Assembly: GCA_947453415.1 (NCBI GenBank)
Contig: CANGGG010000013.1
Coordinates: 1-47,494 of the forward strand
Source of the DNA: Bacteroidota bacterium
GTDB taxonomy: Bacteria > Bacteroidota > Bacteroidia > UKL13-3
Length of the DNA stretch: 47,494 bases
Direction: 5' to 3'
Below, piece after piece: positions 41,341-47,494 of this stretch (positions are counted from its first letter, which is position 1; each line of letters starts with the position of its first letter). Both the position numbers and the translations under genes were made by a program. A model generated the notes under the pieces. It ran no database searches and was not told where the DNA came from. It saw only the letters and a program-made list of their open reading frames with translations.

Positions 41341-41955
41341 GTGAATAGTTTTTGGGATTTATTTAAACCACAAGAGTTAATAGAATATGGTGGATTTGCA
41401 TTGGTGCTAATCATTATATTTTTTGAAAATGGTGTGTTTTTTGGTTTCTTTCTTCCTGGCGATTCTTTGCTTTTTACAGCAGGTTTATTATGCACCACTG
41501 TTTTAAAAATTTCATTGTATAAACTCATTGTTGGAATTGCAATTGCAGCTATTGCAGGCTACTATTTCGGATATTGGTTTGGTTGGAGAACAGGAAATAA
41601 TATTTACCAACGAAAGGAAAGTATTTTCTTTAAGAAAAAATACATTGAAACAGCCGAAGTTTTTTATAAAAAATATGGGGGAATTGCCTTAATTTTAGGC
41701 AGGTTTTTACCCATTGTTAGAACATTTGCCCCCATTTTAGCAGGAATAGTTAGGGTAAATCAAATAATTTTTTTTATGTATAATGTTATTGGAGCTTTGC
41801 TTTGGCCAATAGTAATTTGCGGTGCGGGTTTTAAAATTGGGCAAATATTTCCACAAGCCATTGATTACTTAAACTACATCATCATTTTATTTATAGTAGT
41901 CACCAGTATTCCAGTAATAAAATCGTTAAGCAAAAAGAAGAAAATCGCTGATTAA
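41341..41955 (+). CDS. DedA family inner-membrane protein
   Basis: A 204-residue DedA/SNARE-associated family protein. The family is thought to flip undecaprenyl phosphate or other lipids and to depend on the membrane potential. Motifs: FFENGVFFGFFLPGDSLLFTAG (residues about 29-50) with the conserved FLPGDS, the FGYWFGWRTGNNIY stretch, and GRFLPIVRTFAPILAGIVRV with the conserved RF-x-P-x-x-R. Several long hydrophobic helices follow. The start is GTG at 41341, just after the family-like leader; no closer ATG exists. It is upstream of rsmI and lnt on the same strand. Confidence 0.93.
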   Translation: MNSFWDLFKPQELIEYGGFALVLIIIFFENGVFFGFFLPGDSLLFTAGLLCTTVLKISLYKLIVGIAIAAIAGYYFGYWFGWRTGNNIYQRKESIFFKKKYIETAEVFYKKYGGIALILGRFLPIVRTFAPILAGIVRVNQIIFFMYNVIGALLWPIVICGAGFKIGQIFPQAIDYLNYIIILFIVVTSIPVIKSLSKKKKIAD

Positions 41956-42008
41956 CAGATTGGGTGAACGCACTTATTTTTGAGATATCTGTTTATCACT
42001 CTTTTTCT

Positions 42009-42016
42009 TACATTTG
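42009..42016 (+). promoter_or_regulatory. Candidate -7 promoter element (TACATTTG) for rsmI
   Basis: TACATTTGCC matches TAnnTTTG and ends seven bases before the rsmI ATG at 42023. Its TTG lies in frame with rsmI and could be mistaken for a start. If it is a promoter, the message is nearly leaderless. Confidence 0.5.
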
Positions 42017-42022
42017 CCAAAT

Positions 42023-42700
42023 ATGCAACAAGGAATTTTATATGTTGTGCCAACACCAATTGGCAATTTAGAAGACATCACACTTCGGGCCATTCGTGTG
42101 TTAAAAGAAGTAGATTTAATAATAGCCGAAGATACTCGGCAAAGTCTTAAATTATTGAACCATTTTGAAATAAAAAAAACAATTCAAAGTTACCATATGC
42201 ATAATGAACATAAGGTTTTACAGCGTTATGTAGATGAAATTTTAGGTGGAAAAAACATTGCTTTGGTGAGTGATGCGGGCACACCCGCAATCAGTGATCC
42301 TGGATTTTTATTGGTACGTGAATGTTTAAAAAATAATATAAAAGTAGATTGTTTGCCAGGGGCAACGGCTTTTGTTCCTGCATTAGTTAAAAGTGGTTTG
42401 CCTGCTGATAGTTTTTGTTTTGAAGGTTTTTTACCAGAAAAAAAAGGAAGACAAACCATGTTAAAAAAATTATGTGAAGAAGAACGTACCATTATTTTAT
42501 ATGAAAGTCCACACAGGTTACTAAAAACCTTGAAACAATTTATTGAATATTTTGGTGCGGAAAGGCTGATAAGTGTAAGCCGCGAGCTGACCAAAACTTT
42601 TGAAGAAACTGTAAATGGAACCATTCAAGAAGTGTTGACTCATTTTGAGAATAATATAGTTAAAGGTGAATTTGTGATTGTAATAGATGGTAAAAAATAA
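42023..42700 (+). CDS. rsmI: 16S rRNA (cytidine(1402)-2'-O)-methyltransferase
   Basis: Methylates the ribose of C1402 in 16S rRNA with SAM. The 225-residue protein has the family opening GILYVVPTPIGNLEDITLRA, then LIIAEDTRQSLKLLNHF, ALVSDAGTPAISDPGF (SAM-binding), LPGATAFVPALVKSGLP and FEGFLPEKKGRQ near 135. ATG 42023 is chosen; a TTG nine bases earlier lies in the -7 promoter element, and the family begins close to MQQGILYVV. The last 14 bases overlap the start of lnt, so the two are translationally linked. The gene lies 67 bases downstream of the DedA gene. Confidence 0.95.
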   Translation: MQQGILYVVPTPIGNLEDITLRAIRVLKEVDLIIAEDTRQSLKLLNHFEIKKTIQSYHMHNEHKVLQRYVDEILGGKNIALVSDAGTPAISDPGFLLVRECLKNNIKVDCLPGATAFVPALVKSGLPADSFCFEGFLPEKKGRQTMLKKLCEEERTIILYESPHRLLKTLKQFIEYFGAERLISVSRELTKTFEETVNGTIQEVLTHFENNIVKGEFVIVIDGKK

Positions 42701-44288
42701 TTATTTAAGATGGTTGCTTTATAGCATTGGTGGTGCTTTAAGCTTTGCCTTGGCATGGATTCCTTTTAACATTACACCATTAATTGTAGTCAGTTTTTTT
42801 CTGTTTTTATTATTGGAACAAGAAGTAAGACAAGCAAAAAAACATTGGTTTCAATATTTTTTATTTATAACAATTGGTAGCTTTACATTCAACTTTTTAA
42901 CTACTTATTGGATTTGGAATGCCAGTCCGGGGGGAGCAGTTTTTGCTTGGCTTTTCGATACTTTCTTAATGATAATTCCTTTCCTAGTTTTTTATTTTGT
43001 AAATAAAAAAACAGGCATTCCAAACTATTTGTTTTTTATTGCCTTATGGATTAGTATGGAATTACTGCATACCAATTGGCAATTTGCTTACCCTTGGTTA
43101 ATAGTTGGAAATGTGTTTTCAGCATGGCCAAAACTAATTCAATGGTATGAATATACTGGTGTTTTTGGTGGTAGTTTTTGGGTTTTAATTACCAGTGTAG
43201 CGAGTTTAAAATTATATAATTATTACATACAATTTAAAATCATTCCTGTCAAAAAAATATTCAACCAATTATTTATTTATTTGCTAGCTCCACTGTTTGT
43301 TTCATTCTATATTTTATCCGACAGACATGCACCAAAAAAAGTTTTAAATCATTACAGTGAAATAACCATTATTCAACCCAATATAGATCCTTATAAAGAT
43401 AAATTTGGCGGATTAACTCCTTTGGCTCAAACAGAAAAAATGTTAGCGATGGCACAAACAAAAATTACTCCTGAAAGCCATCTAATAATATTCCCCGAAA
43501 CAGCCATTCAAGATGACATAGATGAACTAAATATATATAACAGTAACTCCATTAATTTATTAGATACATTTACTCAAAATCATGCTGGTTTAAGTGTGTT
43601 AACTGGTGCAAGTTCTTATAAGTTTTATTTCACCGAAAAAGACGTTACTCCAACTGCACGATTGTATCAAACTAACTTGTATTACGATTATTTCAATACC
43701 GCAATTTTCAAAAATAGCATGGCTCCTAAATGGGAAATTTACCATAAAAGTAAGTTAGTTCCTGGTGTAGAAAATATGCCTTATGTAAATGTTTTTAGTT
43801 TCCTAAAAAACTTTGTCATTGACCTTGGCGGAACCAGTGGTGGCTTAGGTCGAGATAAAGAACCAACTAATTTTTCTGATGTAAATAAAGTTCAATACGC
43901 ACCTGTAATTTGTTATGAAAGTGTTTTTGGAGAATATGTTTCAGAATATGTAAAAAAAGGTGCAAACATTATTTGTGTAATTACCAACGATGGTTGGTGG
44001 GGAAATACTCCTGGCTATAAACAGCATTTTGAATATGCAAAACTACGTGCTATTGAAAACAGACGATACGTGGCTCGTTCAGCAAACACTGGAATTTCAG
44101 GCTTTATTGACGATGAAGGAAACAGCTTGCAACAAACCAAATGGGATGAAGCAATTGTTATCAATGAAAAAGTGAAAATAAATACTGAAATTACTTTTTA
44201 CACCAAACATGGCGATTTTATAGGTTACATGGCAGCATTTTATTTGTTGTTTAATTTACCTATGATTTTTGGTAGGAGAAGGATGTGA
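42687..44288 (+). CDS. lnt: Apolipoprotein N-acyltransferase
   Basis: Adds the third acyl chain to the N-terminal cysteine of lipoproteins in the inner membrane. The 533-residue protein has an N-terminal membrane domain of about six helices (for example LLYSIGGALSFALAWIPF) and a C-terminal nitrilase-like domain with the catalytic triad: Glu271 in FPETAIQ, Lys356 in YHKSKLVPGVE and Cys409 in VICYESVFG. The signature ENRRYVARSANTGISGFID near 455-475 is also present. It starts inside rsmI, overlapping by 14 bases. At least two lipoproteins that would be its clients (LemA, 5'-nucleotidase C-half) are in this window. Confidence 0.95.
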   Translation: MVKNNYLRWLLYSIGGALSFALAWIPFNITPLIVVSFFLFLLLEQEVRQAKKHWFQYFLFITIGSFTFNFLTTYWIWNASPGGAVFAWLFDTFLMIIPFLVFYFVNKKTGIPNYLFFIALWISMELLHTNWQFAYPWLIVGNVFSAWPKLIQWYEYTGVFGGSFWVLITSVASLKLYNYYIQFKIIPVKKIFNQLFIYLLAPLFVSFYILSDRHAPKKVLNHYSEITIIQPNIDPYKDKFGGLTPLAQTEKMLAMAQTKITPESHLIIFPETAIQDDIDELNIYNSNSINLLDTFTQNHAGLSVLTGASSYKFYFTEKDVTPTARLYQTNLYYDYFNTAIFKNSMAPKWEIYHKSKLVPGVENMPYVNVFSFLKNFVIDLGGTSGGLGRDKEPTNFSDVNKVQYAPVICYESVFGEYVSEYVKKGANIICVITNDGWWGNTPGYKQHFEYAKLRAIENRRYVARSANTGISGFIDDEGNSLQQTKWDEAIVINEKVKINTEITFYTKHGDFIGYMAAFYLLFNLPMIFGRRRM

Positions 44289-44305
44289 ATTTAAGTTTTC
44301 AATAA

Positions 44306-44644
44306 CTACCTAATCAATTCTTCCCAATATTCCACAGCTCTGCGGGTATGAGGAATTACAATAGTTCCTCCAACAATATTGGCTACGGCAAAAATTTCAA
44401 ACATTTGCTCGGTTGTAACTCCCGCTTCATGGCATTTACCCAAATGATATTTTACACAATCATCGCAACGTAAAACCATACTAGCCACCAAGCCTAACAT
44501 TTCTTTTACCTGGCTGGTTAATGCACCATCGGCATAAGTGTTACTGTCTAAATTAAATAATCGTTTCAATACTAAGTTTTCAGAACCTAATATTTTATCG
44601 TTCATCTTTTCGCGGTAAGCGTTAAATTCTTCTATTTTATTCAT
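44306..44644 (-). CDS. Carboxymuconolactone decarboxylase/AhpD-like protein
   Basis: A 112-residue all-helical protein of the AhpD-like/CMD family. It carries the CxxC redox motif with its histidine: Cys60, Cys63 and His67 in LRCDDCVKYHLGKC. Flanking helices are LTSQVKEMLGLVASMV and TTEQMFEIFAVANIVGG. Because the CxxC-x3-H layout is intact, thiol-disulfide chemistry related to peroxide defence is more likely than a lactone decarboxylase. No ahpC partner is next to it. It is convergent with lnt (17 bases apart). Confidence 0.9.
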   Translation of the reverse strand: MNKIEEFNAYREKMNDKILGSENLVLKRLFNLDSNTYADGALTSQVKEMLGLVASMVLRCDDCVKYHLGKCHEAGVTTEQMFEIFAVANIVGGTIVIPHTRRAVEYWEELIR

Positions 44645-44681
44645 ATTTTTAATACTTTCAGTTTATAGCCTCTGGCAAAAT

Positions 44682-45155
44682 TTACTTTAAATATTTAGTG
44701 AAATTACTTTCCAAAAATTCGGTTAATTCTTTAGGTTTATTGGTTCCAATCAATATTTTTTTGCCATTTTTTAAAACCAATTGCAAGCCCATATTTCCAG
44801 AAATATTATATGCTTTTCCATTCTTAAAACTATATCGGTAACCCCAACCGCCATATTCCCAAATGGGTGAATATTTTCTAATATTTGCCTCAGCTATTTC
44901 ATCCCAAATAAATATTTTTTCCTTTAAATGAAATGGAAATAATTGATAGTAAATTCCTTTTTCATTGATTTTGGTTTTTAGTTGAAAAAAAACCAATAAT
45001 AAATCAACGAACAAAACTATTAATATTGGAGCAAATTCAACAAATGCTGTTAAATCAAAAGCAAAATGATAAATGGCCAAAGCATTTACCAAAAGCATTA
45101 AAATGACGACCCAAATTTGCCTTATTTTTTGAATTTCAATAAAAGATTTTCCCAT
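44682..45155 (-). CDS. Two-helix membrane protein with PH-like C-terminal domain
   Basis: A 157-residue protein. Two hydrophobic helices occupy about residues 14-32 (IWVVILMLLVNALAIYHF) and 38-58 (FVEFAPILIVLFVDLLLVFF). The rest is a beta-rich soluble domain (INEKGIYYQLFPFHLKEK, WEYGGWGYRYSFKN, GNMGLQLVLKNGKKILIGTN), reminiscent of bacterial PH-like domains with a family-typical GGWGxR stretch. Related hypothetical proteins occur in Bacteroidota, and the function is unknown. It is upstream of the AhpD-like gene on the same strand with a 37-base gap. Confidence 0.7.
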   Translation of the reverse strand: MGKSFIEIQKIRQIWVVILMLLVNALAIYHFAFDLTAFVEFAPILIVLFVDLLLVFFQLKTKINEKGIYYQLFPFHLKEKIFIWDEIAEANIRKYSPIWEYGGWGYRYSFKNGKAYNISGNMGLQLVLKNGKKILIGTNKPKELTEFLESNFTKYLK

Positions 45156-45282
45156 GATATTGTTTTACAATAGTAGCGAATTTTAAAAATAATTATTTCC
45201 CTGATTTATTTTTCAAATTGATACATATAAATTATCATTTTCTATTTGCAAAATTATAAGCTAATTTGCGCCTGTTTTAATT

Positions 45283-47373
45283 ATGACTGAACCCAAACGA
45301 TATTTAGTAACAGCAGCTTTGCCATACGCAAACGGACCTGTTCATATAGGCCATTTAGCTGGCTGTTACCTTCCTGCCGATATTTATGTGCGCTACTTAA
45401 AAGCACAAGGCAAAGAAGTTATTTTTATTTGCGGTAGCGATGAACATGGCGTGCCAATTACCATTAAAGCAAAAAAAGAAGGAATTACACCCCAACAAGT
45501 GGTAGATAAATATGATGGCATTATGAAAAATGCTTTCAAGGATTTTGGCATTGATTTTTCTTTTTATGGCCGAACTTCATCAAAAACTCACCACGATACT
45601 GCGCAAGAATTTTTCAGGAATTTATACGACAAAGGAATTTTTAAAGAAGAAATTACCAATCAATATTTTGATGTTGAGGCCAATCAATTTTTAGCCGATA
45701 GATACATTACAGGAACTTGCCCACGCTGCGGAAACACTAATGCTTATGGCGATCAATGTGAAAAATGTGGAACTACTTTAAGTCCTACAGATTTAATCAA
45801 TCCTAAGTCGGCTTTAAGTGGTGCAACTCCAATTTTAAAGGAAACTAAAAACTGGTTTCTGCCAATGGACACCATTCAACAATCAGTACAATTTCAGGAA
45901 TACATTAAACGTTTTGATGCCTGGAAAAGTAATATAAAAGGTCAGTGTAACAGTTGGCTTACCGAAGGTTTACAACCTAGAGCCATGACACGTGATTTAG
46001 ATTGGGGAGTTCCAGTTCCAGTTGAAGGTGCAGATGGCAAAGTTTTATACGTTTGGTTCGATGCTCCTATTGGTTATATCAGTGCCACTAAAGAGTTTCT
46101 TTTAACTTCGCACTCCGCACTTCGCACTTCGCACTTCGAAGATTGGTGGCAAAATGAAGACACTGCATTGATTCATTTTATAGGAAAAGATAATATCGTT
46201 TTTCATGCTATTATTTTCCCAATGATGTTAATGACACATGGTAAATATATTTTACCTACCAATGTACCGGCAAATGAGTTTTTAAATTTAGAAGGTGATA
46301 AAATTTCAACTAGTAGAAATTGGGCAGTTTGGTTACATGAATATTTAATAGATTTCCCCAACAGGCAGGATGAATTGCGTTATGTATTGACCAGTATTGC
46401 ACCTGAAACCAAAGATAGTGAGTTTACTTGGAAAGATTACCAAACCCGCATTAACAGTGAATTGGTGAGCATTTTCGGTAATTTTATAAATCGGGTTTTG
46501 GTATTAAGCAATAAGTTTTATGAAGGAAAAATTCCTACCATCAATACTCCTTTAACTGATGAAAAATTATTGACTTGTCGCCAAGTTTGTTTTGATGGTG
46601 TAGCACAAAGTTTGCATGCCATGCGTGAAGATTTAGACGCTGTAAAATTACGTGATGCACAAGCAGAATTTATCAATATTGCAAGAGCTGGAAACAAATA
46701 TTTGGCCGATACTGAACCATGGAAACTAATAAAAACAGATGCTGAAAGTGTTAAACAAATTATGTTTGATGCTTTGCAAATTTGTGCCAAGTTAGCCATT
46801 GCAGCAGCACCATTTTTACCTCACACTGCCAATAAATTAAAAATAATGTTGGGAGACGAAAACATGAATTGGAATGCTTTATTTAATGAAACTATATTAT
46901 TAGAAAACCACCAATTAGGCAAACACGAAATTTTGTACAAACAAGTAGAAGACGAAGAGATACAAAAGCAATTAAATAGATTGGAAGAAATAAAAAAAGC
47001 AAATGATGAACAGCCTATAAAAACTCAAACTTTTGCAGAATTAAAGCCTGATATTAACTACGAAGATTTTGAAAAATTAGACTTGCGAGTTGGTAAAGTT
47101 TTAGAAGCAGAAAAAGTTCCAAAAGCCGATAAGTTATTAAAATTAACAGTGGATTTAGGATTTGAAAAACGAACTATTTTAAGTGGCATTGCTGAATATT
47201 ATAAACCAGAAGAATTAGTTGGTAAATTAGTAACAGTTGTGGCCAATTTAGCCCCAAGAAAAATAAGAGGAATAGAAAGTCAAGGAATGCTATTAATGGC
47301 TGGAAATGATTTTGGAAAACTGTATAATGTAAGCACTGAAAAAGACATTGAGTTAGGAAGTGTAGTAAAATAA
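45283..47373 (+). CDS. metG: Methionine--tRNA ligase with C-terminal tRNA-binding domain
   Basis: Charges tRNA-Met in the cytoplasm. The 696-residue protein has PYANGPVHIGHLAG (HIGH at 21-24), the zinc knuckle CPRCGNTNAYGDQCEKCG (Cys146, 149, 159, 162), and KISTS (340-344) in place of KMSKS, a variant usual in this phylum. The anticodon domain and an EMAP-type tRNA-binding domain (LDLRVGKVLEAEKVPKADKLL, about 590-696) follow. The oddity is a stretch around residues 275-284 (TSHSALRTSH) encoded by four copies of a 7-base repeat, absent from relatives, which have a short acidic loop there. No clear -7 element was found upstream. Confidence 0.96.
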   Translation: MTEPKRYLVTAALPYANGPVHIGHLAGCYLPADIYVRYLKAQGKEVIFICGSDEHGVPITIKAKKEGITPQQVVDKYDGIMKNAFKDFGIDFSFYGRTSSKTHHDTAQEFFRNLYDKGIFKEEITNQYFDVEANQFLADRYITGTCPRCGNTNAYGDQCEKCGTTLSPTDLINPKSALSGATPILKETKNWFLPMDTIQQSVQFQEYIKRFDAWKSNIKGQCNSWLTEGLQPRAMTRDLDWGVPVPVEGADGKVLYVWFDAPIGYISATKEFLLTSHSALRTSHFEDWWQNEDTALIHFIGKDNIVFHAIIFPMMLMTHGKYILPTNVPANEFLNLEGDKISTSRNWAVWLHEYLIDFPNRQDELRYVLTSIAPETKDSEFTWKDYQTRINSELVSIFGNFINRVLVLSNKFYEGKIPTINTPLTDEKLLTCRQVCFDGVAQSLHAMREDLDAVKLRDAQAEFINIARAGNKYLADTEPWKLIKTDAESVKQIMFDALQICAKLAIAAAPFLPHTANKLKIMLGDENMNWNALFNETILLENHQLGKHEILYKQVEDEEIQKQLNRLEEIKKANDEQPIKTQTFAELKPDINYEDFEKLDLRVGKVLEAEKVPKADKLLKLTVDLGFEKRTILSGIAEYYKPEELVGKLVTVVANLAPRKIRGIESQGMLLMAGNDFGKLYNVSTEKDIELGSVVK
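46105..46138 (+). repeat. 7-base tandem repeat inside metG
   Basis: After ACTTCG (46105-46110) come CACTCCG, CACTTCG, CACTTCG and CACTTCG (46111-46138), then the frame continues. The unit is not a multiple of three, so it encodes a 7-residue period (TSHSALR, TSH). The copies are nearly identical, which suggests recent expansion. Confidence 0.85.
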
Positions 47374-47397
47374 TATCATTCTAAGTAGTTAAAATTT

Positions 47398-47418
47398 AAA
47401 TTTATAGACTATAAATTT
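47398..47418. repeat. 21-base perfect palindrome downstream of metG
   Basis: AAATTTATAG (47398-47407), one central A, then CTATAAATTT (47409-47418). It lies 25 bases after the metG stop and just upstream of a possible gene start at 47430. It could be an operator or a weak hairpin; there is no T-run, so terminator use is unlikely. Confidence 0.45.
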
Positions 47419-47429
47419 TATAATCAAAA

Positions 47430-47494
47430 ATGTTTCAAAAATTATATTATCAAAAATTATTATTCTTCCGTGTTCTACTAGTTTTAGTAATTTA
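47430..47494 (+). CDS. Possible start of a membrane or exported protein, cut by window edge
   Basis: From ATG 47430 the frame stays open to the edge and reads MFQKLYYQKLLFFRVLLV and further hydrophobic residues, which looks like a basic n-region followed by a signal peptide or first membrane helix. Only 21 residues are visible, so this is a suggestion and not an identification. The palindrome at 47398-47418 lies just upstream. Confidence 0.3.
   Translation, partial: MFQKLYYQKLLFFRVLLVLVI

Noticed and set aside
41949-41995. Hairpin TAACAGAT...ATCTGTTT after dedA as a terminator
   Set aside because: Seven base pairs with a 26-base loop and no T-run; too weak.
39996-42700. Glycosyltransferase, DedA and RsmI as a defence island
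   Set aside because: Each protein has a housekeeping or envelope explanation; no nuclease, toxin or sensor gene accompanies them.
45156-45282. SAM or T-box-like riboswitch upstream of metG
   Set aside because: The 127-base gap contains no recognisable stems or conserved T-box or SAM motifs.
1-47494. CRISPR array or prophage
   Set aside because: No regularly spaced identical repeats with unique spacers and no phage structural or integrase genes were seen.

Overview
The window is a stretch of AT-rich bacterial chromosome that reads as a member of the Bacteroidota. The reasons are several. Three secreted proteins carry type IX secretion C-terminal sorting domains. At least seven genes or RNAs have a TAnnTTTG -7 promoter element upstream, the form used by the Bacteroidota primary sigma factor, and Shine-Dalgarno sites are almost absent. 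Family-level markers agree: a DUF2851 protein, malic enzyme fused to a phosphotransacetylase-like domain, short-chain-type threonine dehydrogenase, MetRS and LysRS with C-terminal extensions, and tRNA-Gln next to prs and rplY. A genus cannot be named from this sequence. No rRNA, CRISPR array, prophage or complete mobile element is visible. Most of the window is housekeeping DNA with scattered lineage-specific genes.

Layout. 1-146: tail of an IS3-family (IS150-like) element. 184-3955: lysS, then a divergent seven-helix membrane protein with an AraC-type DNA-binding domain, followed by two very small membrane proteins. 4099-7998: lemA with two TPM-domain genes, a small membrane protein gene broken by an in-frame TAG, an AlkD-like repair protein and a PolB-type 3'-5' exonuclease. 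8004-16863: a long leftward block with corA, dnaA, a 5'-nucleotidase split into two genes, an HI0933-type flavoprotein, a MOSC protein, and the UDP-xylose pair uxs and ugd. 17067-23965: ettA, glutathione peroxidase with ispH (leftward), and maeB with a polyprenyl diphosphate synthase. 23975-33139: three type IX cargo proteins (a beta-propeller-like protein, a PNGase F-like protein and an endonuclease I) interleaved with threonine dehydrogenase and an orphan secreted protein. 33280-37925: DUF2851, an orphan exported protein, pyrF, an outer-membrane barrel, an orphan cytosolic protein and an SRPBCC protein. 38067-39856: rplY, prs and tRNA-Gln. 39996-47494: a glycosyltransferase-like protein, a DedA protein, rsmI overlapping lnt, an AhpD-like protein, a PH-like membrane protein, metG, and the start of one more gene.

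Working together. ugd and uxs convert UDP-glucose to UDP-glucuronate and then UDP-xylose for glycan building. The secreted nuclease and the exported 5'-nucleotidase could serve nucleic-acid scavenging. LemA and the TPM proteins form a recurrent envelope-stress-like group. Intrinsic terminators are unusually easy to see: several perfect stems of 10-19 bp mark most unit ends. No obviously new multigene system was found. The most unusual items are a 7-bp tandem repeat inside metG, an in-frame TAG in the gene at 6020-6469, a REP-like palindrome at 4711-4766, degenerate repeats directly after stop codons, two competing hairpins in the dnaA leader, and the membrane AraC regulator with its two small neighbours.
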